DNA of 64,000 nucleotides from an uncultured Algibacter sp. (GTDB taxonomy: Bacteria; Bacteroidota; Bacteroidia; Flavobacteriales; Flavobacteriaceae): positions 558,001-622,000 of the forward strand of contig NZ_CANMAU010000002.1 of assembly GCF_947495925.1 (NCBI RefSeq), in the 5' to 3' direction. The position numbers and the translations under genes are program-made. Shown here piece after piece: positions 18,283 through 27,028 of the stretch. Position 1 is the first letter of the stretch. Each line of letters starts with the position of its first letter. Under the pieces are notes generated by a model. The model made no database searches, was not told the origin of the DNA, and saw nothing but the letters and a program-made list of their open reading frames with translations.

Positions 18283-19560
18283 TTATAGATCGTATTGTTT
18301 AATTTTTCGGTATAAGGTCCGTTCACTAATTCCTAACTCTGCTGCTGCTAATTTACGCTTTCCGTGGTGACGTTCAAGAGATTTTTTGATTAATTCTAAT
18401 TCTTTGTCATGTAACGATAAGGTTTCTTCCTCTTCAATTTCTTCCGCAAAATGATATTTGTCTTGCAACGGTGTCATATCTTCTTGATCTATGGTATGTT
18501 CAGGAATAGATAATACTTCTGCGTTAGAGGGTATAGGGTCTTCATAATTGGCAACCTCTTTATCCTCATCATTTCCATATATTTTTTGAATCAGGCTTTC
18601 ATTATTTTTTTCAACATCTTTAGTATTATCATTCTTCATTAATTCCATTGTGAGCTTTTTCAGGTCATTTAGGTCACTTTTCATATCGAAAAGGACTTTA
18701 TATAGAATTTCACGTTCACTACTAAAATCACTTTCAGATTTTGAGGTTTTAATAATTGCAGGTAGGTTAGTATTTGCAGTTGCTGGTAAATAACCCCTTA
18801 AAACTTCAGCTGTAATTGTTCTATTTTGTTCTAAAACCGAAAGTTGTTCGGCAATATTTCTTAACTGGCGCACGTTTCCGCCCCAACGGTGTTTTAGTAA
18901 TATTTGTATGGCGTTATCGGTAAGTTTTACTGTTGGCATTTTGTATTTTAAAGCAAAATCGCTGGCAAACTTTCTAAACAATAAATGAATATCTTCTTGA
19001 CGCTCACGAAGGGGAGGTAAGTTAATGTCGACAGTGCTCAACCTATAATATAAGTCTTCACGAAACTTTTCTTTTTCAATAGCTTCATGCATATTTACAT
19101 TAGTAGCAGCAACAATGCGTACATTGGTTTTTTGAACTTTACTGGATCCTACTTTTAAAAACTCACCATTTTCTAAAACACGTAATAAGCGAACTTGAGT
19201 TGTTAAGGGTAATTCTCCAACTTCATCGAGAAAAATGGTTCCGCCATCGGCTACCTCAAAATATCCAGCACGAGTCTGTGAAGCTCCTGTAAAAGCACCT
19301 TTTTCATGCCCAAATAACTCACTGTCAATAGTCCCTTCAGGTATGGCTCCGCAGTTAACAGCAATATATTTGTTGTGTTTTCTATGAGATAGTTGATGTA
19401 TGATTTTAGGAATACTTTCTTTACCAACACCACTTTCGCCAGTTACTAAAACTGAGATGTCTGTTGGTGCCACTTGAATCGCTTTTTCAATAGCGCGATT
19501 TAGTGATGAGGAATTTCCAATAATACCAAAACGTTGTTTTATAGCTTGAACTGATTCCAT
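18283..19560 (-). CDS. Sigma-54-dependent transcriptional activator without receiver domain
   Basis: A 425-residue AAA+ activator. The central domain starts almost at the N-terminus: Walker A GESGVGKE (41-48), the sigma-54 contact loop GAFTGA (88-93) and Walker B GTIFLDE (107-113), then FREDLYYRL and the arginine-finger region. There is no response-regulator or sensor domain. Residues ~285-380 are acidic and low-complexity, and the C-terminus (400-425, [20 protein letters not shown]) is a Fis-type helix-turn-helix. Lack of a receiver suggests control by abundance or by a partner protein. It lies in the miaB-lptE-secG unit, which it may or may not regulate. Confidence 0.93.
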   Translation of the reverse strand: MESVQAIKQRFGIIGNSSSLNRAIEKAIQVAPTDISVLVTGESGVGKESIPKIIHQLSHRKHNKYIAVNCGAIPEGTIDSELFGHEKGAFTGASQTRAGYFEVADGGTIFLDEVGELPLTTQVRLLRVLENGEFLKVGSSKVQKTNVRIVAATNVNMHEAIEKEKFREDLYYRLSTVDINLPPLRERQEDIHLLFRKFASDFALKYKMPTVKLTDNAIQILLKHRWGGNVRQLRNIAEQLSVLEQNRTITAEVLRGYLPATANTNLPAIIKTSKSESDFSSEREILYKVLFDMKSDLNDLKKLTMELMKNDNTKDVEKNNESLIQKIYGNDEDKEVANYEDPIPSNAEVLSIPEHTIDQEDMTPLQDKYHFAEEIEEEETLSLHDKELELIKKSLERHHGKRKLAAAELGISERTLYRKIKQYDL

Positions 19561-19574
19561 ATTAATCTTTACTT

Positions 19575-19916
19575 TTAATTCTCAATATATTCAGAAATTC
19601 CATTTTCATTTTTCTCTCCCAGCCATTCCCAATTTAGCTTTAACCTTATTTTGTTGTCTTCGGTTAAATTAATTTCGGCAACCGCCTTTCCTGCTTTTAA
19701 TTCATGTTCTGTTGTTATACATTGGTATAACATATCGAGCGTATTGTTACTTAAGTAGGCAATTATTTTTCCATATTTGACGCTTCCTCCATAATAATCA
19801 GCCGTCACCACATTGCCTTCTTGTTTATATTTAAATATTGTTTCAGAATTCACTTTTCCAAATTCAGAATTTTCTAAAAGCGAAAATGTTTTATTGTTAA
19901 AATTGAATTCTGACAT
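19575..19916 (-). CDS. Small conserved protein between miaB and the sigma-54 activator
   Basis: A 113-residue cytoplasmic protein with alternating beta-strand pattern (TIFKYKQEGNVVTADYYGGS, VKYGKIIAYL, IRLKLNWEWLGEK) and no signal, membrane helix or catalytic motif. Related flavobacterial proteins are often labelled 'n-acetylglutamate synthase', but nothing here resembles an acetyltransferase, so I do not adopt that name. The fold looks like repeated beta-hairpins such as those of MORN or lipocalin-like proteins. Six bases separate it from miaB and fourteen from the next gene, so it is part of the operon. Confidence 0.75.
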   Translation of the reverse strand: MSEFNFNNKTFSLLENSEFGKVNSETIFKYKQEGNVVTADYYGGSVKYGKIIAYLSNNTLDMLYQCITTEHELKAGKAVAEINLTEDNKIRLKLNWEWLGEKNENGISEYIEN

Positions 19917-19922
19917 TAGTTT

Positions 19923-21371
19923 TTAATTATTCTTTGATAATTCAACGGCTTCACCAATTAGTGTGGCACTTGTACAATCTGTAACTTTAACATTAACGAA
20001 ATTACCTATTTTGTAGTGGTCTTTAGGAAAGACACAAACAATATTTTGCGGTGTACGCCCAGACCATTGCGTATTTGATTTTTTTGATTCCTTTTCAATT
20101 AAAACTTCAACAGTTGTATTTAGCCATTCTTTAGTTTTAATTTCGCTATGCGCTCTTTGTAAATCAACAATATCTTGCAGTCTACGTTTTTTAGTTTCTT
20201 CTGGAACATCATCTTCCATATTTCTTCCTGCCATTGTTCCTGGCCGTTCAGAATAAGTAAACATATAGCCGAAGTTATATTTTACGTATTCCATTAACGA
20301 AACGGTGTATTGAAAATCATCTTCAGTTTCCGTTGGAAAACCAACTATCATGTCCTGACTTATGGCGCAATTAGGTATAATACGGCGAATATTATCAATC
20401 AATTCAAAATATTCTTCACGTGTGTGTAAACGATTCATGGCTTTTAGAATACGATTACTTCCACTTTGAACAGGTAGATGAATATGATTACAGATATTGT
20501 CATGCTTAGCCATAGTTTCAACAACGTCAAGGGTTAAGTCTTGTGGGTTGGAGGTAGAAAAGCGAATGCGCATTTTGGGTTGTACTTTTGCACAAAGTTC
20601 TAATAGTTTTGAAAAGTCAATAGAGGTTGCTTTTTGCATATCACTAGCTTTTTCAAAATCTTTTTTGAGCCCGCCACCATACCATAAATAACTATCAACA
20701 TTCTGTCCTAATAAGGTGATGTCTTTATAGCCTCTATTCCATAAATCGTTAATTTCTTGAATAATACTTTGTGGATCTCTGCTCCGTTCTCGTCCTCTAG
20801 TAAAAGGAACTACGCAAAATGTACACATATTATCACAGCCACGTGTTATAGAAACAAAAGCAGTGACACCATTTGAGTTTAAACGCACTGGAGAAATATC
20901 GCCATAAGTTTCTTCTTTAGAAAGAATGACGTTAATAGCATCTCGTCCTTCATCAACTTCAGCTAAAAGATTCGGTAAATCTTTATAAGCATCTGGACCA
21001 ACAACTAAATCAACAATTTTTTCTTCTTCAAGAAATTTTGTTTTTAGGCGTTCTGCCATACAGCCTAAAACACCAACTTTCATTTTAGGGTTATGGTCGC
21101 GTTTTACGGCATTGTATTTTTCAAGGCGTTTACGAACAGTTTGTTCTGCTTTGTCACGTATAGAACAGGTATTTACCAATACTAAATCAGCTTCTTCTAA
21201 TTTTTGAGTGGTATTGAAACCTTGATTAGCCATTATGGAAGCTACAATTTCACTGTCGCTAAAATTCATGGCACAGCCGTAACTTTCAATAAAAAGCTTA
21301 CGTTTATTACCTGCTTTTTGTTCTATAATTAAAGATTCCCCTTGTTTGTTTTCGTCTATTATTTTTTCCAT
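19923..21371 (-). CDS. miaB: tRNA-2-methylthio-N6-dimethylallyladenosine synthase MiaB
   Basis: A 482-residue radical SAM methylthiotransferase that modifies A37 of tRNAs reading UNN codons. The N-terminal UPF0004 domain supplies three cluster cysteines (ESYGCAMNFSDSE, NTCSIRDKAE, GCMAERL). The radical SAM CxxxCxxC is in GCDNMCTFCVVPFTRGRERS, and a C-terminal TRAM domain (~420-480) binds RNA. The first ~25 residues are a short extension. It opens the minus-strand operon that runs to secG. Confidence 0.97.
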   Translation of the reverse strand: MEKIIDENKQGESLIIEQKAGNKRKLFIESYGCAMNFSDSEIVASIMANQGFNTTQKLEEADLVLVNTCSIRDKAEQTVRKRLEKYNAVKRDHNPKMKVGVLGCMAERLKTKFLEEEKIVDLVVGPDAYKDLPNLLAEVDEGRDAINVILSKEETYGDISPVRLNSNGVTAFVSITRGCDNMCTFCVVPFTRGRERSRDPQSIIQEINDLWNRGYKDITLLGQNVDSYLWYGGGLKKDFEKASDMQKATSIDFSKLLELCAKVQPKMRIRFSTSNPQDLTLDVVETMAKHDNICNHIHLPVQSGSNRILKAMNRLHTREEYFELIDNIRRIIPNCAISQDMIVGFPTETEDDFQYTVSLMEYVKYNFGYMFTYSERPGTMAGRNMEDDVPEETKKRRLQDIVDLQRAHSEIKTKEWLNTTVEVLIEKESKKSNTQWSGRTPQNIVCVFPKDHYKIGNFVNVKVTDCTSATLIGEAVELSKNN

Positions 21372-21502
21372 AGTGTATCGATATCTCTATCGGTCAATAA
21401 GCATGCAAAGATACAATTTATTTGTGTTTTGTGACAAAGTGGCAGTTTGAATTTTGTGCGATTTGAATTAGTAATTCAGTATAACTCACGCAACCAATTA
21501 AT

Positions 21503-21510
21503 TAAATTTG
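21503..21510 (+). promoter_or_regulatory. -7 promoter box (TAAATTTG)
   Basis: A perfect TAnnTTTG match 35 bases before the ATG at 21546, in the divergent interval with miaB. No convincing -33 TTTG is placed at the ideal distance. Confidence 0.5.
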
Positions 21511-21545
21511 CATCTAAAAGATAAATTTAAAAAGTTATTTTGATC

Positions 21546-21992
21546 ATGTTCGAATTTGTAAAAAAAACAAGTTTCTATATTGTATTTCTTTTTTGTTTCT
21601 TGAATATGACTTGTGATGACGAAGACATAGACATGGATAAATCTGGTTGTGGTTATGAGGTTGTAGTCGATAAAAATGAATATGATGGTTTACTATCTGA
21701 TCACTTTAATTTTGTAGATGCTGAAATTGTTGGCGATTGTTTGTTTTTAAAAATAGCAGCGTCAGGGTGCACTGGCGATACCTGGGGATTTAGACTAGTA
21801 GATTCTGAGGCAGTTGCCGAATCATTACCAGAACAACGTTTTTTAAAATTTCAATTGAATAATGAAGAGCTTTGTTTGGCTGTGTTTGAAAAAACTATTT
21901 CTTTTGACTTAAGGGTTCTTCAAATTCATGAGAGTGGAGAGTTATTGTTAAATATTGATGGTCTAGAAGATTCATTAAGTTATAAGTATTAA
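21546..21992 (+). CDS. Small predicted lipoprotein, unknown function
   Basis: A 148-residue protein from the ATG at 21546. Its signal (FYIVFLFCFLNMTC) ends in a lipobox-like LNMTC, followed by a DDEDIDMD acidic linker that favours outer-membrane sorting. Four more cysteines (SGCGYEV, GDCLF, SGCTGD, EELCLAV) could form two disulfides in a small beta-sandwich. I do not recognise the family. It is monocistronic, with a promoter box before it and a strong terminator after it. Confidence 0.7.
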   Translation: MFEFVKKTSFYIVFLFCFLNMTCDDEDIDMDKSGCGYEVVVDKNEYDGLLSDHFNFVDAEIVGDCLFLKIAASGCTGDTWGFRLVDSEAVAESLPEQRFLKFQLNNEELCLAVFEKTISFDLRVLQIHESGELLLNIDGLEDSLSYKY

Positions 21993-22029
21993 GTAGGACT
22001 CAATTTTACATTTATATATACTTTAGCTT

Positions 22030-22056
22030 AACCCTGCAATTTTGCAGGGTTTTTCT
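22030..22056 (+). terminator. Rho-independent terminator
   Basis: AACCCTGCAA pairs with TTGCAGGGTT, followed by a T-run; it lies 37 bases after the small lipoprotein gene. Confidence 0.9.
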
Positions 22057-22126
22057 TTGATATTATTTTTAAAGGTCAGTGAAAAAACTTTACATTTATG
22101 CGATTCAAATTTTAATTAATTAATAA

Positions 22127-22909
22127 ATGAATACAATTAACAGTTTATTAGATAAGATAGAGCGTTCTAAAGAGCTTGATTTTGGTGCTATTTTTAACGA
22201 TTCCATCGAGTTGTTTAAAAAAACTTGGTTACAAGGTTTTTTGCTTTTCTTGTTTACATTAATAATAATGTTGCCTTTAATTATTGTTTTATACATTCCA
22301 ATGATTGGATTAATAATAGCTCAACAAGATGGCGGTTATGCTGGAAATGAAGCTTTTGATAATTTTTTTGCTGGAATGTCTATATTTTATATTCTTTTTG
22401 TGTTAGTGGGGGTTTTCGTTTTAGGAGCGCTTTCTTTTGCCTTAAATGCTGGTTTTTATAGAATCATGAAAAAGTTGGATGATAATGAAGTAACAACAAC
22501 ATCAGATTTTTTCTATTTTGTTAAAACTAAATATTTGGGAAAATCTTTTATGTTAATGTTAGTGTCTATTTTAATTGCCATACCATCGGCACTATTGTGT
22601 TACATTCCTTTGATATATATGATAGTTCCGCTGTCTTTTATATCTATAGTTTTTGCGTTCAATCCGGACTTTACTGTTGGTGAAATTGTGAAATCGAGTT
22701 TTAAATTGGCTAATAAAAAGTGGTTGATTGCGTTTGGATTAATTGTGGTTAGTTCAATATTATCACAAATTGTTGGCTATTTATTATGCGGAATAGGCTT
22801 GTTGTTTACCGCAACGTTTGTTTATCATCCTATTTATTTTATTTATAAAAATGTAATAGGATTTAATGAAACTAATCCAATAGATGAAATAGGAACTTCA
22901 ACTGAATGA
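22127..22909 (+). CDS. Polytopic membrane protein, unknown function
   Basis: A 260-residue integral membrane protein. A short amphipathic N-terminus (LDFGAIFNDSIELFKKTWLQ) leads into about six hydrophobic helices (~37-65, 88-115, 137-160, 162-178, 199-222, 226-245). The architecture resembles DUF975/GDPD-membrane-domain-like proteins, in which 'F...F.K.W' precedes the first helix, but no catalytic motif is present. It sits alone between two terminators. Function not predictable from sequence. Confidence 0.7.
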   Translation: MNTINSLLDKIERSKELDFGAIFNDSIELFKKTWLQGFLLFLFTLIIMLPLIIVLYIPMIGLIIAQQDGGYAGNEAFDNFFAGMSIFYILFVLVGVFVLGALSFALNAGFYRIMKKLDDNEVTTTSDFFYFVKTKYLGKSFMLMLVSILIAIPSALLCYIPLIYMIVPLSFISIVFAFNPDFTVGEIVKSSFKLANKKWLIAFGLIVVSSILSQIVGYLLCGIGLLFTATFVYHPIYFIYKNVIGFNETNPIDEIGTSTE

Positions 22910-22923
22910 AGTGTTAAATATTG

Positions 22924-22966
22924 AAAAGTCCTGCTTTTAAATTGCTTAAAGGCAGGCTTTTTTATT
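22924..22966 (+). terminator. Terminator hairpin before topA
   Basis: AAAG.CCTGC pairs with GCAGG.CTTT and an inner TTTAA/TTAAA, with one bulge, then a T-run. It ends the membrane-protein transcript. Confidence 0.75.
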
Positions 22967-23018
22967 TAAATAATAATCAGATAATCCATAAAATGCTACA
23001 GATAAACTTTTTTTCATA

Positions 23019-23026
23019 TACATTTG
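23019..23026 (+). promoter_or_regulatory. -7 promoter box for topA (TACATTTG)
   Basis: A perfect TAnnTTTG match 19 bases before the topA start codon, which implies a short leader of about ten to fifteen bases. Confidence 0.55.
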
Positions 23027-23045
23027 TAGCTTCAAAAAAAGTAGT

Positions 23046-25538
23046 ATGGCGAAGAATTTAGTGATCGTGGAGTCACCAGCAAAGGCAAAGACCATTGAAA
23101 AATTTTTAGGTAAAGATTTTAAGGTAGAATCTAGTTTCGGACATATTTCTGATTTACCTTCTAAAGAATTGGGTGTTGATGTTGATGGTGATTTTAATCC
23201 AAAATATGAAGTTTCAAAAGATAAAAAAGCGGTTGTAAAAAAACTGAAAGATTTAGCGAAAAAAGCTGAAATGGTTTGGTTGGCTAGTGATGAGGATCGG
23301 GAGGGAGAAGCTATTGCATGGCATTTATCTGAAGCATTAAAGTTAGATAAGGATAAAACGAAACGTATTGTTTTTCATGAAATTACAAAGTCAGCAATTA
23401 AAAAAGCCATTGAAAATCCGCGAGGTATAGATTATGATTTGGTCGATGCCCAACAAGCGCGAAGAGTACTTGATAGAATTGTTGGATATGAGCTGTCTCC
23501 GGTACTTTGGAGAAAAGTAAAAGGAGGGCTTTCAGCAGGTAGAGTACAATCTGTTTCGGTACGTTTAATTGTAGAAAAGGAAAGAGAAATTCAAGGATTT
23601 GCTCCAGTAGCGTCATATAGAATAGATGCTGAATTTTCAAATGAAGAAGGAAAAACATTTAAAGCCAAACTACCAAAGAATTTTAAGTCTAAAGAAGAAG
23701 CTCAGAAGTTTTTAGAACAAAATGCTTCTGCAGATTTTAAAGTTGCAGATTTACAAAAAAAGCCTGCAAAAAAGTCGCCCGCAGCACCTTTTACAACGTC
23801 AACTTTACAGCAAGAAGCATCACGAAAATTATATTTCTCGGTAAGTAAAACCATGACTATGGCTCAGCGTTTGTATGAGGCTGGTTTGATTACATACATG
23901 AGAACAGATAGTGTAAATTTATCGGATGAAGCGAGAAAAGGGGCCGAAGAAGAAATTAATAATGCTTACGGATCAAAATATAGTAAACCAAGAAATTATA
24001 AAGGAAAGGCGAAAGGGGCGCAAGAAGCACATGAGGCTATACGTCCGACAAATTTTGCGACTCACTCGGTAGATATTGATAGAGATCAGGCTAGATTATA
24101 TGAGTTAATCTGGAAACGTGCCATTGCTTCTCAAATGAGTGAAGCAGAATTGGAGCGTACCAATGTGAAAATAAGTGCATCAACCCACAAAGAAACTTTT
24201 ACTGCAAATGGCGAGGTGATTACCTTTGATGGATTCTTGAAAGTGTATTTAGAAGGAACGGATGATGAAGATGTAGAGCAAGATGGTATGTTGCCTGCAA
24301 TGAAAGCTAACGAGACTTTACTTAATAATTACATTACAGCAACGGAGCGTTATACAAGGCCGCCGGCAAGATATACTGAAGCTTCATTGGTTAAAAAGCT
24401 CGAAGAATTAGGTATAGGTAGACCATCTACATATGCGCCAACCATTTCAACTATTCAGAACAGAAATTATATTGAAAAAGGCACAGTTGAGGGTGAAGAA
24501 CGCAAATATTCGCAACTAACCTTAAAAGCTGGTGAAGTAAATGACAATATACTTTCAGAAAAAGTGGGATCAGATAAAGGTAAGCTAGTGCCAACCGATA
24601 TTGGAATGATTGTTACCGATTTTTTGGTAAACCATTTTGATGCTATTTTGGATTATAATTTCACTGCTAAGGTTGAGGCAGATTTTGATGAGATTGCTGA
24701 GGGTAATGAAGATTGGAAAAAAATGATGAAGTCATTTTATAAAAGTTTTCACCCTGTAGTGGAAGATGTAAAAGAGAATGCTGATCGCGAGTCTGGAGAA
24801 AGAATTTTAGGAACAGATCCTAAAAGCGGCAAGCAAGTAAGTGTTAGGCTTGGTAAGTTTGGTCCGATGGTGCAAATAGGTACTGTAGATGATGAAGAAA
24901 AACCGCAATTTGCAAGTTTAAGTCCAGACCAGCAATTAAATTCCATTACCTATGAAGAAGCTATGGATTTATTTCAGCTTCCAAAAACATTAGGTGAATA
25001 TGAAGGTGAGGAGGTTCAGGTTAATAATGGACGTTTTGGACCTTACGTAAAATTTGGTAGTGCCTTTGTTTCGCTTCCAAAAGGTGTTGACCCATTAAGT
25101 GTAGAGCTTGATGAAGCTATTGTTTTGATAAAAGAAAAGCAAAAAGCAGATGCACCTATATATATGTACAAAGATTTACCAGTACAAAAAGGTAAAGGGC
25201 GTTTTGGGCCATTTATAAAATGGAACAATATGTTTATTAACGTGAATAAAAAGTACGATTGGGATAATTTGTCTGATGAAGATATTGTTGAATTAATAGA
25301 GATTAAAATTCAAAAAGAAATAGATAAAGTTATTCATAATTGGGAAGAAGAAGGTGTTCGTGTTGAAAAAGCACGTTGGGGGAGACATAATGTTTTAAAA
25401 GGTAAGATTAAAGTAGAGTTACCAAAAACTGTTGATGTATCTGAAATGACTTTGGAAGAAGCAAAAGCAATTATAGAGGCTAATGCTCCTAAGAAAAAGA
25501 CAACAAGGAAAAAAAAGGCCCCGGCTAAAAAGAAGTAA
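23046..25538 (+). CDS. topA: DNA topoisomerase I
   Basis: An 830-residue type IA topoisomerase that relaxes negative supercoils. The Toprim domain opens the protein (NLVIVESPAKAKTIEKFLG) and holds LASDEDREGEAIAWHL. The active-site tyrosine is near residue 283 in GLITYMRTDSVNLS, and GIGRPSTYAPTI is present. The C-terminal part has repeated KxGRFGPF/Y motifs (LGKFGPMVQIG, NGRFGPYVKFG, KGRFGPFIKWN) replacing zinc fingers, and ends in a lysine-rich DNA-binding tail (KKKTTRKKKAPAKKK). Size and order are usual for Bacteroidota. It lies just upstream of the arginase-like gene and gldKLMN. Confidence 0.98.
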   Translation: MAKNLVIVESPAKAKTIEKFLGKDFKVESSFGHISDLPSKELGVDVDGDFNPKYEVSKDKKAVVKKLKDLAKKAEMVWLASDEDREGEAIAWHLSEALKLDKDKTKRIVFHEITKSAIKKAIENPRGIDYDLVDAQQARRVLDRIVGYELSPVLWRKVKGGLSAGRVQSVSVRLIVEKEREIQGFAPVASYRIDAEFSNEEGKTFKAKLPKNFKSKEEAQKFLEQNASADFKVADLQKKPAKKSPAAPFTTSTLQQEASRKLYFSVSKTMTMAQRLYEAGLITYMRTDSVNLSDEARKGAEEEINNAYGSKYSKPRNYKGKAKGAQEAHEAIRPTNFATHSVDIDRDQARLYELIWKRAIASQMSEAELERTNVKISASTHKETFTANGEVITFDGFLKVYLEGTDDEDVEQDGMLPAMKANETLLNNYITATERYTRPPARYTEASLVKKLEELGIGRPSTYAPTISTIQNRNYIEKGTVEGEERKYSQLTLKAGEVNDNILSEKVGSDKGKLVPTDIGMIVTDFLVNHFDAILDYNFTAKVEADFDEIAEGNEDWKKMMKSFYKSFHPVVEDVKENADRESGERILGTDPKSGKQVSVRLGKFGPMVQIGTVDDEEKPQFASLSPDQQLNSITYEEAMDLFQLPKTLGEYEGEEVQVNNGRFGPYVKFGSAFVSLPKGVDPLSVELDEAIVLIKEKQKADAPIYMYKDLPVQKGKGRFGPFIKWNNMFINVNKKYDWDNLSDEDIVELIEIKIQKEIDKVIHNWEEEGVRVEKARWGRHNVLKGKIKVELPKTVDVSEMTLEEAKAIIEANAPKKKTTRKKKAPAKKK

Positions 25539-25559
25539 TATTTATTGTAAATTTTGAAT

Positions 25560-25601
25560 TCGTAATAATTACGATTGGAAATTACTGATATAATACTTTT
25601 G
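25560..25601 (+). promoter_or_regulatory. Inverted repeat and -7 box before the arginase-like gene
   Basis: TCGTAAT and ATTACGA form 7-base arms with a one-base spacer (25560-25574). A TAnnTTTG match, TACTTTTG, follows at 25594-25601, with ATTG 16 bases upstream as a possible -33 element. The layout suggests a regulated promoter about 100 bases before the gene. Confidence 0.4.
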
Positions 25602-25706
25602 TAATATTATTTTTGCATTAACACGTTAGATATTATCATTTATTCTTTTGATATTTGTTTAATAACATAACAAGTTAGAGATAAGTAGATTGACTTTGCT
25701 ATTAAT

Positions 25707-26873
25707 ATGAATTTTAATTTCCTCTCCCCAGTTTCAGATTTAGTGCTAGCTCATAATGAGTTGCTTTCCTCTCAAGCTTTGGGAAGAAAACTCAAAATTC
25801 ACTCTACGCAACATGGTATTCCTGATTTAGATGGTGTTGATCTTGCTATTATTGGTGTTATTGAAAATAGAAATGATATTAATTATATAGGTGAAGAATT
25901 TCAGTTGAATGAAATTAGGAAGTCTTTTTATAGTCTTTTCCCTGGAAGCTGGAATACAACCGTAGCCGATTTAGGTGATATTAATAAAGGAGAGAGTGTT
26001 GAGGATACTTATTTTGCTTTAAAAGAATCCATTTCAATCCTAGTGGCTAAGCGAATAATTCCAATAATTTTGGGTGGCTCACAAGATTTAACATATGCAA
26101 ATTACAGAGCATATGATTCCTTGATTCCCATGGTAAATATAGTGAATGTAGATGCTCAATTTAATCTTGGAGATTCATCAAAACCTATTAAAAATAATAG
26201 TTTTGTTGGTAAGATTATCTTGGATGAGCCTTATAACTTATTTAATTATGCTACTATAGGGTATCAAACATATTTTAATTCCCAGGAAGAAATTGATTTA
26301 ATGGACAGTCTTTATTTTGAGTCCTATAGATTAGGTCAAATTTCAAATGATATAACTATAGTTGAACCCGTACTACGCGATGCTAATATTGTAAGTATTG
26401 ATTTAAATGCCGTTAAAGGTTCCGAATTAAGTTTGGGTCAAAGGTATTCTCCTAATGGTTTAGATGGAAAAGAAATTTGTGCTATTGCAAGATATGCCGG
26501 TATAAGTAATAAAGTGACTTCTTTTGGTGTTTATGAGTATAAGCCTTCAAAAGATGATGAAATGACGTCAATGTTAATTGCTCAAGTACTTTGGTACTTT
26601 ATTGAAGGTGTTAATTGTAGAATTAAGGATGATGACTTTCTTGATGAAAGTAGCTATCAAAAGTTTATCACTTTGGTGGATTCTCAAGAGTTGGTGTTTT
26701 ACAAAAGCAATAAGACAGGACGATGGTGGATTGAGATTCCTTTTTTAGCTGAAGTCAATAATAAATTGAAAAGACATACGTTATTACCATGCATGCACCA
26801 AGATTACCTTGATGCATGTAATAATATGATACCAGACCGCTGGTATAAAGCGTTTCAAAAGAATTGTGTTTAA
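25707..26873 (+). CDS. Arginase/formimidoylglutamase-fold protein with degenerate metal site
   Basis: A 388-residue protein of the ureohydrolase fold, usually labelled formimidoylglutamase in Flavobacteriaceae and found upstream of gldK. The three metal-binding motifs can be aligned but are broken: GGSQDL (123-128) has Gln126 where the family has His; DAQFN (149-153) has Gln151 and Asn153 for His and Asp; IDLNAVKG (231-238) has Asn234 for Asp. Only Asp149 and Asp232 of six ligands remain, so manganese-dependent hydrolysis is unlikely. A structural or regulatory role is inferred, perhaps tied to the gliding genes that start 155 bases downstream. Confidence 0.85.
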   Translation: MNFNFLSPVSDLVLAHNELLSSQALGRKLKIHSTQHGIPDLDGVDLAIIGVIENRNDINYIGEEFQLNEIRKSFYSLFPGSWNTTVADLGDINKGESVEDTYFALKESISILVAKRIIPIILGGSQDLTYANYRAYDSLIPMVNIVNVDAQFNLGDSSKPIKNNSFVGKIILDEPYNLFNYATIGYQTYFNSQEEIDLMDSLYFESYRLGQISNDITIVEPVLRDANIVSIDLNAVKGSELSLGQRYSPNGLDGKEICAIARYAGISNKVTSFGVYEYKPSKDDEMTSMLIAQVLWYFIEGVNCRIKDDDFLDESSYQKFITLVDSQELVFYKSNKTGRWWIEIPFLAEVNNKLKRHTLLPCMHQDYLDACNNMIPDRWYKAFQKNCV

Positions 26874-27028
26874 AAGTAAATACAGTTAAACAGTTAATTT
26901 CATCGGTGAAATGCTGTTTTTTTACGACGAAATGTTATTTTTTTAGATAAAAAGTTGTTTTTTAGGAAATATATAAATATGTTTACGCTCTCGTAATTGA
27001 AGCTAAATAAATTAACCTCGAGTTTATC

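Noticed and set aside
18231-18326. Upstream extension of lptE
   Set aside because: It overlaps the sigma-54 activator gene and would bury the lipoprotein signal.
19575-19916. Label n-acetylglutamate synthase for the 113-residue protein
   Set aside because: No acetyl-CoA-binding motif or GNAT fold pattern is visible; the label seems to be a propagated misannotation.
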